Shown here: in pieces, positions 7,766 through 15,364 of the stretch
How the letters are laid out: each line of letters starts with the position of its first letter
Numbering within the stretch: the first letter of the stretch is position 1
Assembly: GCA_038253135.1 (NCBI GenBank)
Contig: JBBSHJ010000007.1
Location: forward strand, 1 to 55,395
Reading direction: 5' to 3'
DNA length: 55,395 nucleotides
From: JBBSHJ01 sp038253135
GTDB taxonomy: Bacteria > Actinomycetota > Actinomycetes > Mycobacteriales > QHCD01
Made by a program: the position numbers and the translations under genes
Notes under the pieces: model-generated
The model's input: only the letters and a program-made list of their open reading frames with translations
Database searches by the model: none
Told to the model about the DNA's origin: nothing

Positions 7766-9220
7766 CGCGTGCGACGGCGATCGGCAGGAGCACGTTGCCG
7801 GCGCCAGCGGGGCTACCACCGGCGGCGCGGGGGCCGGCGTGCCGTCCGTGCCGCCGAGGGCGGCCGATGGGGCGCTGACCGCCGCCGTCGATGGTGTCCT
7901 CCGTGCCGACCTCATCGTGTTATCCGATACGGACGTGCTCACGTGCCTTGATGCGGTCGAGCAGGAGCGGTTGCGGTTGGAGGCGGCTCTTACCGCGCTG
8001 GTCGGTGAAGCACACAACCGCGGATTGGCGGGAATGGCGGGGTTTCGTTCGACCGGCCTGATGCTGCGATCCCGGTTGCGCTGGCCGGCTCGGGTCGGCA
8101 ACCGGCGGGCCCGGACCGCCGCGGCGACCGCGACACGGCTGTCCCCCACGGGCGCCGAGCAACCGGCGGACTACCCCAAGCTGGCCCGGTTGATGGCGGA
8201 GGGACGGCTCGGCGCCGACGAGGCCGATGCGATCATCACCACGCTCGACAAGATCCCGGCCGAAGAGGACCACACGATCGCCGAAGATGTCTTCGTCGCC
8301 GCCCTCGCCGACACCGATCAGGTCGGTGTGACCAGGCTGGTTCGAGGGCTGCACGGGGTGTTGGATCCGGACGGGCCGGAGCCGAAAGACCCAGCCGAGG
8401 CAGAGCGGTGGTTCGACTACCGCATCGGCGACGACGGGTCACTGACCGGTCGACTGCGGTTGGACCCGGAGGGCGCCGAATGGTTGCGCACCGCGCTGGA
8501 TCCATTGGCCAAGCCCGGCCGAGACAATGCCGGCACCTGCAGCGCCGGAACCGAGGATGCAACGGGTATCGATGAGTCCTCAGAGGCACACGCCGGCGAG
8601 GCGGACCCGCGGAGCACGGCCGAGCGCAACGCCGATGCGCTGGTCGAGCTCGCCCAGGCCGCGATCCGCGCCGGCGAGCTGCCCGAGCACGGCGGAGAAC
8701 CACCCCAACTCATCGTCACCATCGGCTGGGAGCAGCTGCGCCGCGGCATCGGCGCGGTCACCCTCAACGACGGCACCCAACTTCCGGTCGAGACCGTGCG
8801 GCGGCTGGCGTGCGAGTCCCGCGTGATCCCGGTGGTTCTCGCCGGCAATGGCCGGCCGCTGGATATCGGCCGGACGTCGCGCACCGTGACGCGAGCCCAG
8901 CGCCGCGCGGTCACGACCCGGGATCGTCATTGCGCGTTCCGGGATGCGACCAACCCGCGGCCCGCTGCGACGTGCACCACATCATCTCGTGGATCGACGG
9001 CGGACAGACCGATCTCGATAATCTCGGGCTGTTATGCCGCTGGCACCACACCGTGGTTCATCACACGGATTGGGAATGTCGGATGATTGACCGCATGCCG
9101 AGATTTTTCCCACCGGCCTGGTATCCACCGGGCCTGGCGGCCCGCAGCCGCTTCCGATATCAACCGCTCATCCGCGGCCGCTGCGGCGGCGTCAAAATCC
9201 GACATCATGACCGCACATAA
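7758..9220 (+). pseudogene. DUF222/13E12-type HNH endonuclease, broken by a one-base deletion
   Basis: Proteins of this family have an N-terminal DUF222 domain and a C-terminal HNH nuclease domain; they are multicopy in actinobacteria and thought to be mobile. The first frame runs from ATG 7758 through the DUF222 domain to RDRHCAF at 8937-8939. The HNH core, CDVHHIISWIDGG and LCRWHH, continues only in the next frame from 8942 to the stop at 9220. Reading CCGGG instead of CGGG at 8940-8943 would restore the frame, so a single C appears lost. As written, translation would end at 9086 without a nuclease domain. A sequencing error is possible. Start 7758 is chosen for the leaderless promoter. Confidence 0.85.
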
Positions 9221-9285
9221 CTTGCGATTGCTAACAGTCTCTTTAGCTGTTGCCGAAGCGATTCGCTATCGTCACACTGACAATC

Positions 9286-10041
9286 GTGGATGAAGAGGAG
9301 CTCACTTTTCGACTGCGGAACGATCACTACCCGCGATCAGGACGCTTTCCGGGTCGATGGATGGTCGAGAATGCGATGGGACCGAACCCGGTATGGCTCG
9401 CGGAAGCGCTGACGGAAGTCATGCCCCTTGCTCCGAACATGCGGATTCTCGATATGGGCTGTGGCAAGGCGATCTCGTCGATCTTCCTTGCCAAGGAGTT
9501 CGGTGTAGAGGTGTGGGCGGCAGATCTGTGGGTCCCACCCGACGAGAACTGGCGACGCATCGAACGGGAAGGATTGCAGGGCAAAGTGCATCCGGTTCAC
9601 GTCGAAGCTCACTCGCTGCCCTTCGCCGAGGCATTCTTCGACGCGCTGATCAGCGTTGATGCGTACCATTACTTTGGCACCGACGATCTGTACATCGGGT
9701 ACTACTCGCGGTTTGTCCGGCCCGGTGGCGGGATCGGTTTCGTCGTACCTGGCCTCGCGTACGAGTCAGACGAGCTCCCTCCCGACCGCCTTGCGGCGTA
9801 CTGGAAGTGGGACTTCTGCAGCTTTCACAGCCCCGGCTGGTGGCGTCGACACCTGGAGAAGACCGGACTGGTCACCGTCGAGGTCGCTGATCGCCTACCC
9901 GACGGTTGGCGAGACTGGCTCCAATGGAATGAGGTGTGCGATGCGGATCGCGGACAGCCTGGCGACGAGGCAGCGATGCTCCGCACGGATGCCGGCCAGC
10001 TGCTTGGCTTCGCAAGAGTGGCTGCGCGACGCCCGGGCTGA
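9286..10041 (+). CDS. SAM-dependent methyltransferase (class I)
   Basis: This is a Rossmann-fold methyltransferase whose substrate cannot be predicted. ILDMGCGKAISS is the SAM-binding motif I, followed by WAADLW with the acidic residue of motif II. The block DAYHYFGTDDLY and the later PDGWRDWLQW are features I associate with a conserved group common in Firmicutes and thermophiles, so transfer is possible. The GTG at 9286 gives the N terminus VDEEELTFRLRNDHYP, which fits that group. A TTG at 9250 would add 12 residues and cannot be excluded. It is the last gene of the insert before tpiA. In the 111-base gap to tpiA the - strand could encode a short membrane-like peptide starting at 10121, but it overlaps this gene and is not supported. 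Confidence 0.8.
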   Translation: MDEEELTFRLRNDHYPRSGRFPGRWMVENAMGPNPVWLAEALTEVMPLAPNMRILDMGCGKAISSIFLAKEFGVEVWAADLWVPPDENWRRIEREGLQGKVHPVHVEAHSLPFAEAFFDALISVDAYHYFGTDDLYIGYYSRFVRPGGGIGFVVPGLAYESDELPPDRLAAYWKWDFCSFHSPGWWRRHLEKTGLVTVEVADRLPDGWRDWLQWNEVCDADRGQPGDEAAMLRTDAGQLLGFARVAARRPG

Positions 10042-10152
10042 GGCGTCGCCGCATTGCGTCTCCACTGCCAGCTCGTACCCACGACGCCGACAATCACGAC
10101 GAGCACCACGATGCCTGCCATCCGACCGATGTACGTCGGCCGACCAGCGCCG

Positions 10153-10935
10153 TCAGACGGCGGCGCGGACGATCGCGGTGAACTCATCGGCATCGAGACT
10201 GGCGCCGCCCACGAGCGACCCGTCGATGTCGGGCTGCGCGGCGAGCTCGGCCGCGTTGGCCGCCTTGACCGAGCCGCCATAGAGGATGCGGACGCCGTCG
10301 GCGAGGTCGCCGGAGTAGCGCTCGGCGAGGGTGTCCCGCAGGGCCGAACACATCTCCTGCGCGTCGTCCGGGGTCGCGGTCCTGCCGGTCCCGATCGCCC
10401 ACACCGGCTCATAGGCGAGCACGATCTCGCGGGCCTTGGCCGCCCGCAGGTCGGCGAGCCCGGCCCGCAGCTGTGCGGTGGTGTGGGCGACGTGCTCCCC
10501 GGCTTCGCGGACCGCAAGCGGCTCACCGACGCACAGGATCGGCGCGATGCCTACGGCGAACGCCGCCCTGGCCTTGGCGGCGACCAGCGCGTCGTCCTCG
10601 GCGTGGTACTCGCGTCGCTCCGAGTGCCCGACGACGACGTACGAGCACCCGAGTTTGGCCAGCATCGACCCGGCGATATCGCCGGTGTAAGCGCCCGACG
10701 AGTGCGGCGACAAATCCTGCGCGCCGTACTCCAGCGCCAGTTTGTCGCCGTCAACGCAGGTCTGCACGCTGCGAATGTCGGTGAACGGCGGGAGTACGAC
10801 GACCTCCACCGCCTCGAAGACATCCGGCTTGATCGACGCGGCCAGCTTCTGCACCAGCGCAATGGCCTCGGCGTGGTTGAGGTTCATCTTCCAGTTGCCG
10901 GCGACCAGCGGTCGCCGGCCGGCTCGCGCAGCCAT
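10153..10935 (-). CDS. tpiA: Triosephosphate isomerase
   Basis: The enzyme interconverts dihydroxyacetone phosphate and glyceraldehyde 3-phosphate in glycolysis. GNWKMN carries the catalytic lysine (residue 16), VVGHSERR the catalytic histidine, and AYEPVWAIGTG the catalytic glutamate. YGGSVK near the C terminus binds phosphate. Its 260 residues are normal. The start follows the pgk stop by 3 bases, so it is cotranscribed with gap and pgk. In relatives secG follows directly; here the next gene downstream is an unrelated one on the other strand. Confidence 0.97.
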   Translation of the reverse strand: MAARAGRRPLVAGNWKMNLNHAEAIALVQKLAASIKPDVFEAVEVVVLPPFTDIRSVQTCVDGDKLALEYGAQDLSPHSSGAYTGDIAGSMLAKLGCSYVVVGHSERREYHAEDDALVAAKARAAFAVGIAPILCVGEPLAVREAGEHVAHTTAQLRAGLADLRAAKAREIVLAYEPVWAIGTGRTATPDDAQEMCSALRDTLAERYSGDLADGVRILYGGSVKAANAAELAAQPDIDGSLVGGASLDADEFTAIVRAAV

Positions 10936-10938
10936 CGG

Positions 10939-12165
10939 TCAGCTCTCCAGCACGTCGACGCCGGGAAGGCGCTTGCCCTCGAGGAACTCCAGCGACGCGC
11001 CGCCGCCGGTGGAGATGTGCGAGAAGCCGGACTCATCGAGGCCGAGCTGGCGGATCGCCGCGGCGGAGTCGCCGCCGCCGACCACGGTGAAGGCATCACT
11101 GTCGATCAGCGCCTGCGCGATCGCCTTGGTGCCGCCGGCGAACCGCTCGAACTCGAAGACGCCCATCGGACCGTTCCAGAAAACCGTCTTGGCGTCGGCC
11201 ACCTTGGCCGCGTAGAGCTCGCGCGTCTTCGGCCCCATGTCGATGCCTTCGCGGTCGGCCGGGATCGCGTCGGCCGCGACCACCTCGTAGTCGGCGTCGG
11301 GTGCGTAGTCGACCGCTGCGAGCACGTCCACCGGCAAGACCAATTCGACTCCGTTGTGCTTCGCCAGATCAACGAAACCTCGAACGCGATCGACCTGCGC
11401 GTCCTCCAGGAGGGAATGCCCAACCTCATAGCCCAACGCCTTGAGAAAGGTGTAGGACATGCCACCGCCGACGATCAGCCGGTCGACCTTGGTCAGCAGA
11501 TTGGCGATGACACCTAACTTGTCCGAGACCTTGGCACCGCCGAGGATCACGACGAACGGCCGCGCGGGCTCCTCGGTGATCCGTCGGAGCACCTCGGTCT
11601 CCCGCTGCACCAGCGTGCCGGCGTAGTGCGGCAGTCGCAGCGCGACGTCGTACACGCTGGCGTGCTTGCGGTGTACGGCGCCGAAGGCGTCGTCGACGTA
11701 GGCGTCGGCGAGGGCCGCGAGCCGGTCGGCGAAGGCGCCGCGCTCGGCGTCGTCCTTGCTGGTCTCCGCCGCCTCGAAGCGGACGTTCTCCAGCAGCGCC
11801 ACGCCACCGTCGGCCAGACCGTCGACGACCTCCCGGGCGCTCGCGCCCACCACGTCCGTCGCCGCGGTGACCTGGCGGCCGAGCAGCTCGCCGAGCCGGA
11901 TCGCGACCGGAGCGAGGGAGTAGGCCGGGTCGGGCGCGCCCTTGGGCCGGCCGAGGTGCGCGGCCACGATCACCCGGGCGCCGGCCCCGGCGAGCGACGA
12001 GATCACCGGGACGCTGGCGCGGATCCTGCCGTCGTCGGTGATGCGATCACCGTCGAGAGGGACCCTTTCGAGAGGGACCCTTTCGAGAGGGACATTGAGG
12101 TCGGAGCGGACCAGCACGCGCTTGCCCGCGACCCCCTCGGCGAGGAGGTCGTCGACGGTCCGCAC
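10939..12165 (-). CDS. pgk: Phosphoglycerate kinase with a repeat-made insertion near the active site
   Basis: Pgk transfers phosphate from 1,3-bisphosphoglycerate to ADP. The 408 residues contain the 3-phosphoglycerate site RSDLNVP near 20-26, AAHLGRPKG, and the nucleotide loop VVGGGDSAAAI. Directly after DLNVP the pentapeptide VPLER occurs twice (25-34) before the expected VPLDGDRITDDGRI. The normal family sequence has a single copy, as in mycobacterial LNVPLDEDG. The 10 extra residues come from a 15-bp tandem repeat. The frame is intact and the rest is normal. The GTG start is one base after the gap stop, which indicates translational coupling. Confidence 0.96.
   Translation of the reverse strand: MRTVDDLLAEGVAGKRVLVRSDLNVPLERVPLERVPLDGDRITDDGRIRASVPVISSLAGAGARVIVAAHLGRPKGAPDPAYSLAPVAIRLGELLGRQVTAATDVVGASAREVVDGLADGGVALLENVRFEAAETSKDDAERGAFADRLAALADAYVDDAFGAVHRKHASVYDVALRLPHYAGTLVQRETEVLRRITEEPARPFVVILGGAKVSDKLGVIANLLTKVDRLIVGGGMSYTFLKALGYEVGHSLLEDAQVDRVRGFVDLAKHNGVELVLPVDVLAAVDYAPDADYEVVAADAIPADREGIDMGPKTRELYAAKVADAKTVFWNGPMGVFEFERFAGGTKAIAQALIDSDAFTVVGGGDSAAAIRQLGLDESGFSHISTGGGASLEFLEGKRLPGVDVLES
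12054..12094 (-). repeat. 15-bp tandem repeat inside pgk (2.7 copies)
   Basis: On the + strand the unit CGAGAGGGACCCTTT is present exactly at 12054-12068 and 12069-12083, then partially at 12084-12094. Being 15 bp long, each unit adds five residues (VPLER) without a frameshift. The identity of the copies at base level points to recent duplication by slippage. Confidence 0.93.
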
Positions 12166-12166
12166 C

Positions 12167-13171
12167 TCAGAGCTTCGACGCGACGAGCGCGGTCAGGTCG
12201 ACGAGACGGTTGGAGAAGCCCCACTCGTTGTCGTACCAGCCGACAACCTTGACCTGGTTTCCGATCACCTTGGTCAGACCGGCGTCGTAGATGCAGGACG
12301 CCGGATCGGTGACGATGTCGGAGGACACGATCAGGTCCTCGGTGTAGCGCAGGTAGCCCGACAGCGGGCCGTCGGCGGCCGCCTTGTAGGCCGCGTTGAC
12401 CTCGTCGACGGTCACCTCCCTGGCGAGGGTGACGGTGAGGTCAGTGGCCGATCCGGTCGGCACCGGGATGCGCATCGCGTAACCGTCGAGCTTGCCGTTG
12501 AGCTCGGGCAGCACGAGGCCGATCGCCTTGGCCGCGCCGGAGCTGGTCGGCACGACGTTGATCGCCGCGGCGCGGGCGCGGCGAAGGTCCTTGTGCGGGC
12601 CGTCCTGCAGGTTCTGGTCCTGGGTGTAGGCGTGCACGGTCGTCATCAGGCCGCACTCGATAATGAAGGCGTCATGCAACACCTTGGCCAGCGGGGCGAG
12701 GCAGTTGGTGGTGCAGGAGGCGTTGGAGATGATGGTCTGCGAGCCGTCGTACGCCGAGTCGTTGGCGCCGAGGACAACCGTGAGGTCCTCACCCTTGGCT
12801 GGGGCCGAGATGATGACCTTCTGCGCGCCACCCTCGTCGACGTGCTTGCGAGCGGCCGATGCGTCGGTGAAGAAGCCGGTCGACTCGATGACGATGTCGA
12901 CTCCGAGCTCTTTCCATGGCAGCCGGCCCGGGTCACGCTCGGCCAGGATCTTGATCGTCTTGCCGCCGACCAAGATGCCGTCGTCAACAACGCTGACCTG
13001 CTCGGGCAGGGGCCCGAGGATGCTGTCGTACTTGAGGAGGTGAGCCATGGTGGCCACGTCGCCGAGGTCGTTGGCGGCGACGATCTCGATGTCGGCGTCG
13101 TGCTTCTGCACGGCGCGGTAGAAATTTCGTCCGATGCGGCCGAAGCCGTTGATTCCCACTCGAATGGTCAC
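12167..13171 (-). CDS. gap: Type I glyceraldehyde-3-phosphate dehydrogenase
   Basis: The enzyme oxidises and phosphorylates glyceraldehyde 3-phosphate with NAD+. The Rossmann start VGINGFGRIGRN, the active-site SNASCTTNC with Cys153, and the following catalytic-histidine region VHAYTQDQ are all present. The start at GTG 13171 is preferred: GGGAG lies 6 bases upstream and the protein then begins MTIRVGINGFG, giving 334 residues. An upstream ATG at 13219 would add 16 unrelated residues. It is the first gene of gap-pgk-tpiA. The whiA gene normally just upstream is separated here by a + strand phosphatase and repeats. Confidence 0.97.
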   Translation of the reverse strand: MTIRVGINGFGRIGRNFYRAVQKHDADIEIVAANDLGDVATMAHLLKYDSILGPLPEQVSVVDDGILVGGKTIKILAERDPGRLPWKELGVDIVIESTGFFTDASAARKHVDEGGAQKVIISAPAKGEDLTVVLGANDSAYDGSQTIISNASCTTNCLAPLAKVLHDAFIIECGLMTTVHAYTQDQNLQDGPHKDLRRARAAAINVVPTSSGAAKAIGLVLPELNGKLDGYAMRIPVPTGSATDLTVTLAREVTVDEVNAAYKAAADGPLSGYLRYTEDLIVSSDIVTDPASCIYDAGLTKVIGNQVKVVGWYDNEWGFSNRLVDLTALVASKL

Positions 13172-13329
13172 GCGGTACTCCCTACGGATGTGCCGATACA
13201 TGAGGCCTGATAGATGCATGCTGCCGCCGACGCGAGGGGTCGCCGCTACGCCTTCGCCGTCCTCGCCACCCCAGAGTATCGAGCGCGCCCGCCGTACTCC
13301 GAATCGGGAGCCCGGGCCTGCGCAAGCTG

Positions 13330-13440
13330 ATGCCGCCTCCGCGGAAAGACGTGCGTCGGCGGAACCTCATGCCGCCTCCGCGGAAAGACGTGCGTCGGCG
13401 AAACCTCATGCCGCCTCCGCGGAAAGACGTGCGTCGGCGG
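13330..13440 (+). repeat. Three tandem 39-bp units upstream of the phosphatase gene
   Basis: Units begin at 13330, 13369 and 13408, the third lacking its last six bases. Each contains GCCGCCTCCGCGG, six variable bases, then GTGCGTCGGCGG. This is the reverse complement of the unit at 2231-2347, with different 6- and 8-base linkers. The array lies between the divergent gap and phosphatase starts and ends six bases before the phosphatase -10 element. It could therefore influence either promoter. Confidence 0.92.
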
Positions 13441-13446
13441 GCCGGT

Positions 13447-13460
13447 GATAATCGACAACC
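13447..13460 (+). promoter_or_regulatory. -10 element of the phosphatase gene, leaderless
   Basis: GATAAT at 13447-13452 ends 8 bases before the GTG at 13461, and no ribosome-binding site lies between. No -35 match is seen; its position falls inside the 39-bp repeat array. Confidence 0.5.
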
Positions 13461-14180
13461 GTGGATGCTGCCGCCCGGACGCTGCCCTGGCCGGATCTGT
13501 GGAACGCGCGTGACCTCGGGGGCCTGCCGACGCCGTCGAGACCGACGGCGCCGGGCGCGCTGATCCGCTCCGACAGCCTGGTGCACCTGACCGCGGCCGG
13601 CCGGCAGATGCTGCTGGCGAGCGGCGTACGACGGGTGATCGATCTGCGCGCCGCAGACGAGGCGATCGCCGAGCCCGACCCCGAGCTGCCGGCCGGCGCC
13701 TATCTGGGCCTCCCGATCCGCGGCGTTGACTATCCAGGGCACGGCAGCGATCCGCGACGTGCCGTGTACCGCACGATGCTCGACGACTACCAGGACCTGA
13801 TGGCCAGGGCGGTCGGCGCGATCGGATCGGCCCCGCCCGGTGGGGTGCTGGTGCACTGCCACGCCGGGAAGGACCGCACCGGTCTCGTCATCGCGCTCGC
13901 GCTGGCCGTGGCCGGCGTACCCGATGCCGACATCGCGGCGGACTACGGCTACCGCGGCCCCGGGCTGCTGGCCGAGGCCCAGCGGGTGATCGACCGCGGC
14001 ACCGTCCCGGCCGACCGCGACCTGCGGTTCGACCGCCAGTCGGCCGATCCCGAGACGATGCTGGCCGTGCTCGAGCACCTACGGGCGGCGCACGGTGGCG
14101 TCGCGAAGTACCTGATGGCCGGCGGCCTGGACGCGGGCGCCCAGGACGTCGTACGCCGGCGCCTGCTGACCGCGCCCTGA
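13461..14180 (+). CDS. Tyrosine/serine-type protein phosphatase (PF13350 family)
   Basis: The 239-residue protein has the cysteine-based phosphatase signature HCHAGKDRTG, with a nucleophilic Cys and the phosphate-binding Arg five residues later. NARDLGG near the N terminus (residues 15-21) and the RSDSL segment are typical of the MptpB-like family. Such enzymes dephosphorylate proteins or phosphoinositides; the substrate here is unknown. No signal peptide is visible. The GTG start follows a -10 element directly. The gene lies on the opposite strand between whiA and gap, which are neighbours in most actinobacteria. Confidence 0.88.
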   Translation: MDAAARTLPWPDLWNARDLGGLPTPSRPTAPGALIRSDSLVHLTAAGRQMLLASGVRRVIDLRAADEAIAEPDPELPAGAYLGLPIRGVDYPGHGSDPRRAVYRTMLDDYQDLMARAVGAIGSAPPGGVLVHCHAGKDRTGLVIALALAVAGVPDADIAADYGYRGPGLLAEAQRVIDRGTVPADRDLRFDRQSADPETMLAVLEHLRAAHGGVAKYLMAGGLDAGAQDVVRRRLLTAP

Positions 14181-14190
14181 CCCACAACAC

Positions 14191-14361
14191 CAGTCGCGCC
14201 TCGCGCTCGTCGCGCGCGGCGAGCGGACCGCGGGCGAGATCGCGGCGGAGAGCACCCTGATCCGCGCCGGCGACGGCGTGGGCGCGACGATCGAGCGGCA
14301 CTTCGACCTCACGGCCGAGCAGCTGTGGCCGGCGCTGACCGAGCCCGACCGGCGGGGCTGA
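14191..14361 (+). pseudogene. SRPBCC/AHSA1-type protein, N-terminal relic
   Basis: One frame reads ...GEIAAESTLIRAGDGVG and then TIERHFDLTAEQLWPALTEPD. This is the characteristic first strand and helix of SRPBCC (AHSA1-like) proteins. A stop at 14359-14361 ends it after about 57 residues, whereas complete members have 140 or more. There is no convincing start codon. The last bases overlap a 13-bp tandem repeat that runs into the 3' end of whiA, so repeat expansion or a deletion there may have removed the rest. Confidence 0.55.
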
Positions 14362-14387
14362 CCGGCGGGGCTGACCGGCGGGGCTAG
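14349..14387 (+). repeat. 13-bp tandem repeat, three copies, at the whiA 3' end
   Basis: CCGGCGGGGCTGA at 14349-14361 and 14362-14374 is exact; the third copy at 14375-14387 ends in TAG. The third copy contains the whiA stop codon (complement of 14384-14386). The first two copies place TGA stops in the + strand frames. Confidence 0.9.
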
Positions 14388-15364
14388 GGCACGAGCATGT
14401 CCGAGGTGACGCTGGCCTCGGTATCGGGAATGCTGAGCTCGCGGGCGCGCCGGTCGGCCAGCGCGAGCAGGCGCCGGATCCGGCCGGCCACGGCGTCCTT
14501 GGTGAGCGGCGGCTCGGCCAGCCCGCCGAGCTCTTCGAGCGAGGCCTGGCTGTGCTTGATGCGCAGCCGGCCGGCACCCAGCAGGTGCTCGGGAGCGTCC
14601 TCACCCAGGATTTCCAGGGCCCGGCCGACGCGCGCGCCGGCGGCGACCGCGGCACGGGCGGAGCGGCGCAGGTTGGCATCGTCGAAATTGGCCAGCCGGT
14701 TGGCGGTGGCACGGACCTCCTTGCGCATCCGGCGCTCCTCCCACGCCAGCACGGAGTCGTGCGCCCCGAGCCGGGTGAGCAGGGCGCCGATGGCGTCGCC
14801 GTCGCGGATCACGACGCGATCGACGCCGCGGACCTCGCGGGCCTTGGCGCCGATGCCGAGTCGCCGGGCCGCGCCGACCAGCGCGAGCGCGGCCTCGGGG
14901 CCCGGGCAGCTGATCTCCAGTGCCGAGGACCGGCCCGGCTCGGTCAGCGAACCGTGCGCGAGGAACGCGCCGCGCCAGGCCGCCTCCGCATCGGCGATGC
15001 CACCCGCGACGACCTGCGGCGGCAACCCGCGCACCGGCCGGCCGCGATTGTCGAGCAGGCCGGTCTGCCGGGCCAGCGACTCGCCGTCCTTGCTGACCCG
15101 CACCAGGTAGTGGTTGCCCTTGCGCAACCCGCTGCCGGCCAGGACTCGGACATCGCTGTGGTAGCCGTAGACCTCGATGATCTCCCGTCGCAGCCGGCGG
15201 GCGACCGAGCCGGTGTCGAGCTCCGCTTCCACGGCGACCCGGCCGCCGATGATGTGCAGTCCCCCGGCGAAGCGCAGCAGGGTCGAGACCTCGGCCCGTC
15301 GGCATGACGTCTTGGTGATCTCGAGCCGCGAAAGCTCATCCTTGACCGCCGCCGTCATCGCCAT
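14384..15364 (-). CDS. whiA: DNA-binding regulator WhiA
   Basis: WhiA is a sporulation and cell-division regulator in Streptomyces and is conserved in Gram-positive bacteria. It combines a LAGLIDADG homing-endonuclease-like N-terminal domain with a C-terminal helix-turn-helix. The 326 residues start MAMTAAVKDELSR, as in relatives, and include RRAEVSTLLRFAGGLHI and the family block ANLRRSARAA. The C-terminal helix-turn-helix segment contains LGGLAEPPLTKDAVAGRI. The ATG shares one base with the yvcK stop (TGATG), so the two are coupled. It is the last gene of uvrC-rapZ-yvcK-whiA here. Confidence 0.96.
   Translation of the reverse strand: MAMTAAVKDELSRLEITKTSCRRAEVSTLLRFAGGLHIIGGRVAVEAELDTGSVARRLRREIIEVYGYHSDVRVLAGSGLRKGNHYLVRVSKDGESLARQTGLLDNRGRPVRGLPPQVVAGGIADAEAAWRGAFLAHGSLTEPGRSSALEISCPGPEAALALVGAARRLGIGAKAREVRGVDRVVIRDGDAIGALLTRLGAHDSVLAWEERRMRKEVRATANRLANFDDANLRRSARAAVAAGARVGRALEILGEDAPEHLLGAGRLRIKHSQASLEELGGLAEPPLTKDAVAGRIRRLLALADRRARELSIPDTEASVTSDMLVP

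Noticed and set aside
9825..10121. Small membrane protein starting at 10121 on the - strand
   Set aside because: The first 25 residues resemble a membrane helix, but the rest is antisense to the methyltransferase and has no ribosome-binding site.
13330..13440. CRISPR array
   Set aside because: The 39-bp units are directly adjacent with no unique spacers, and no cas genes are present.
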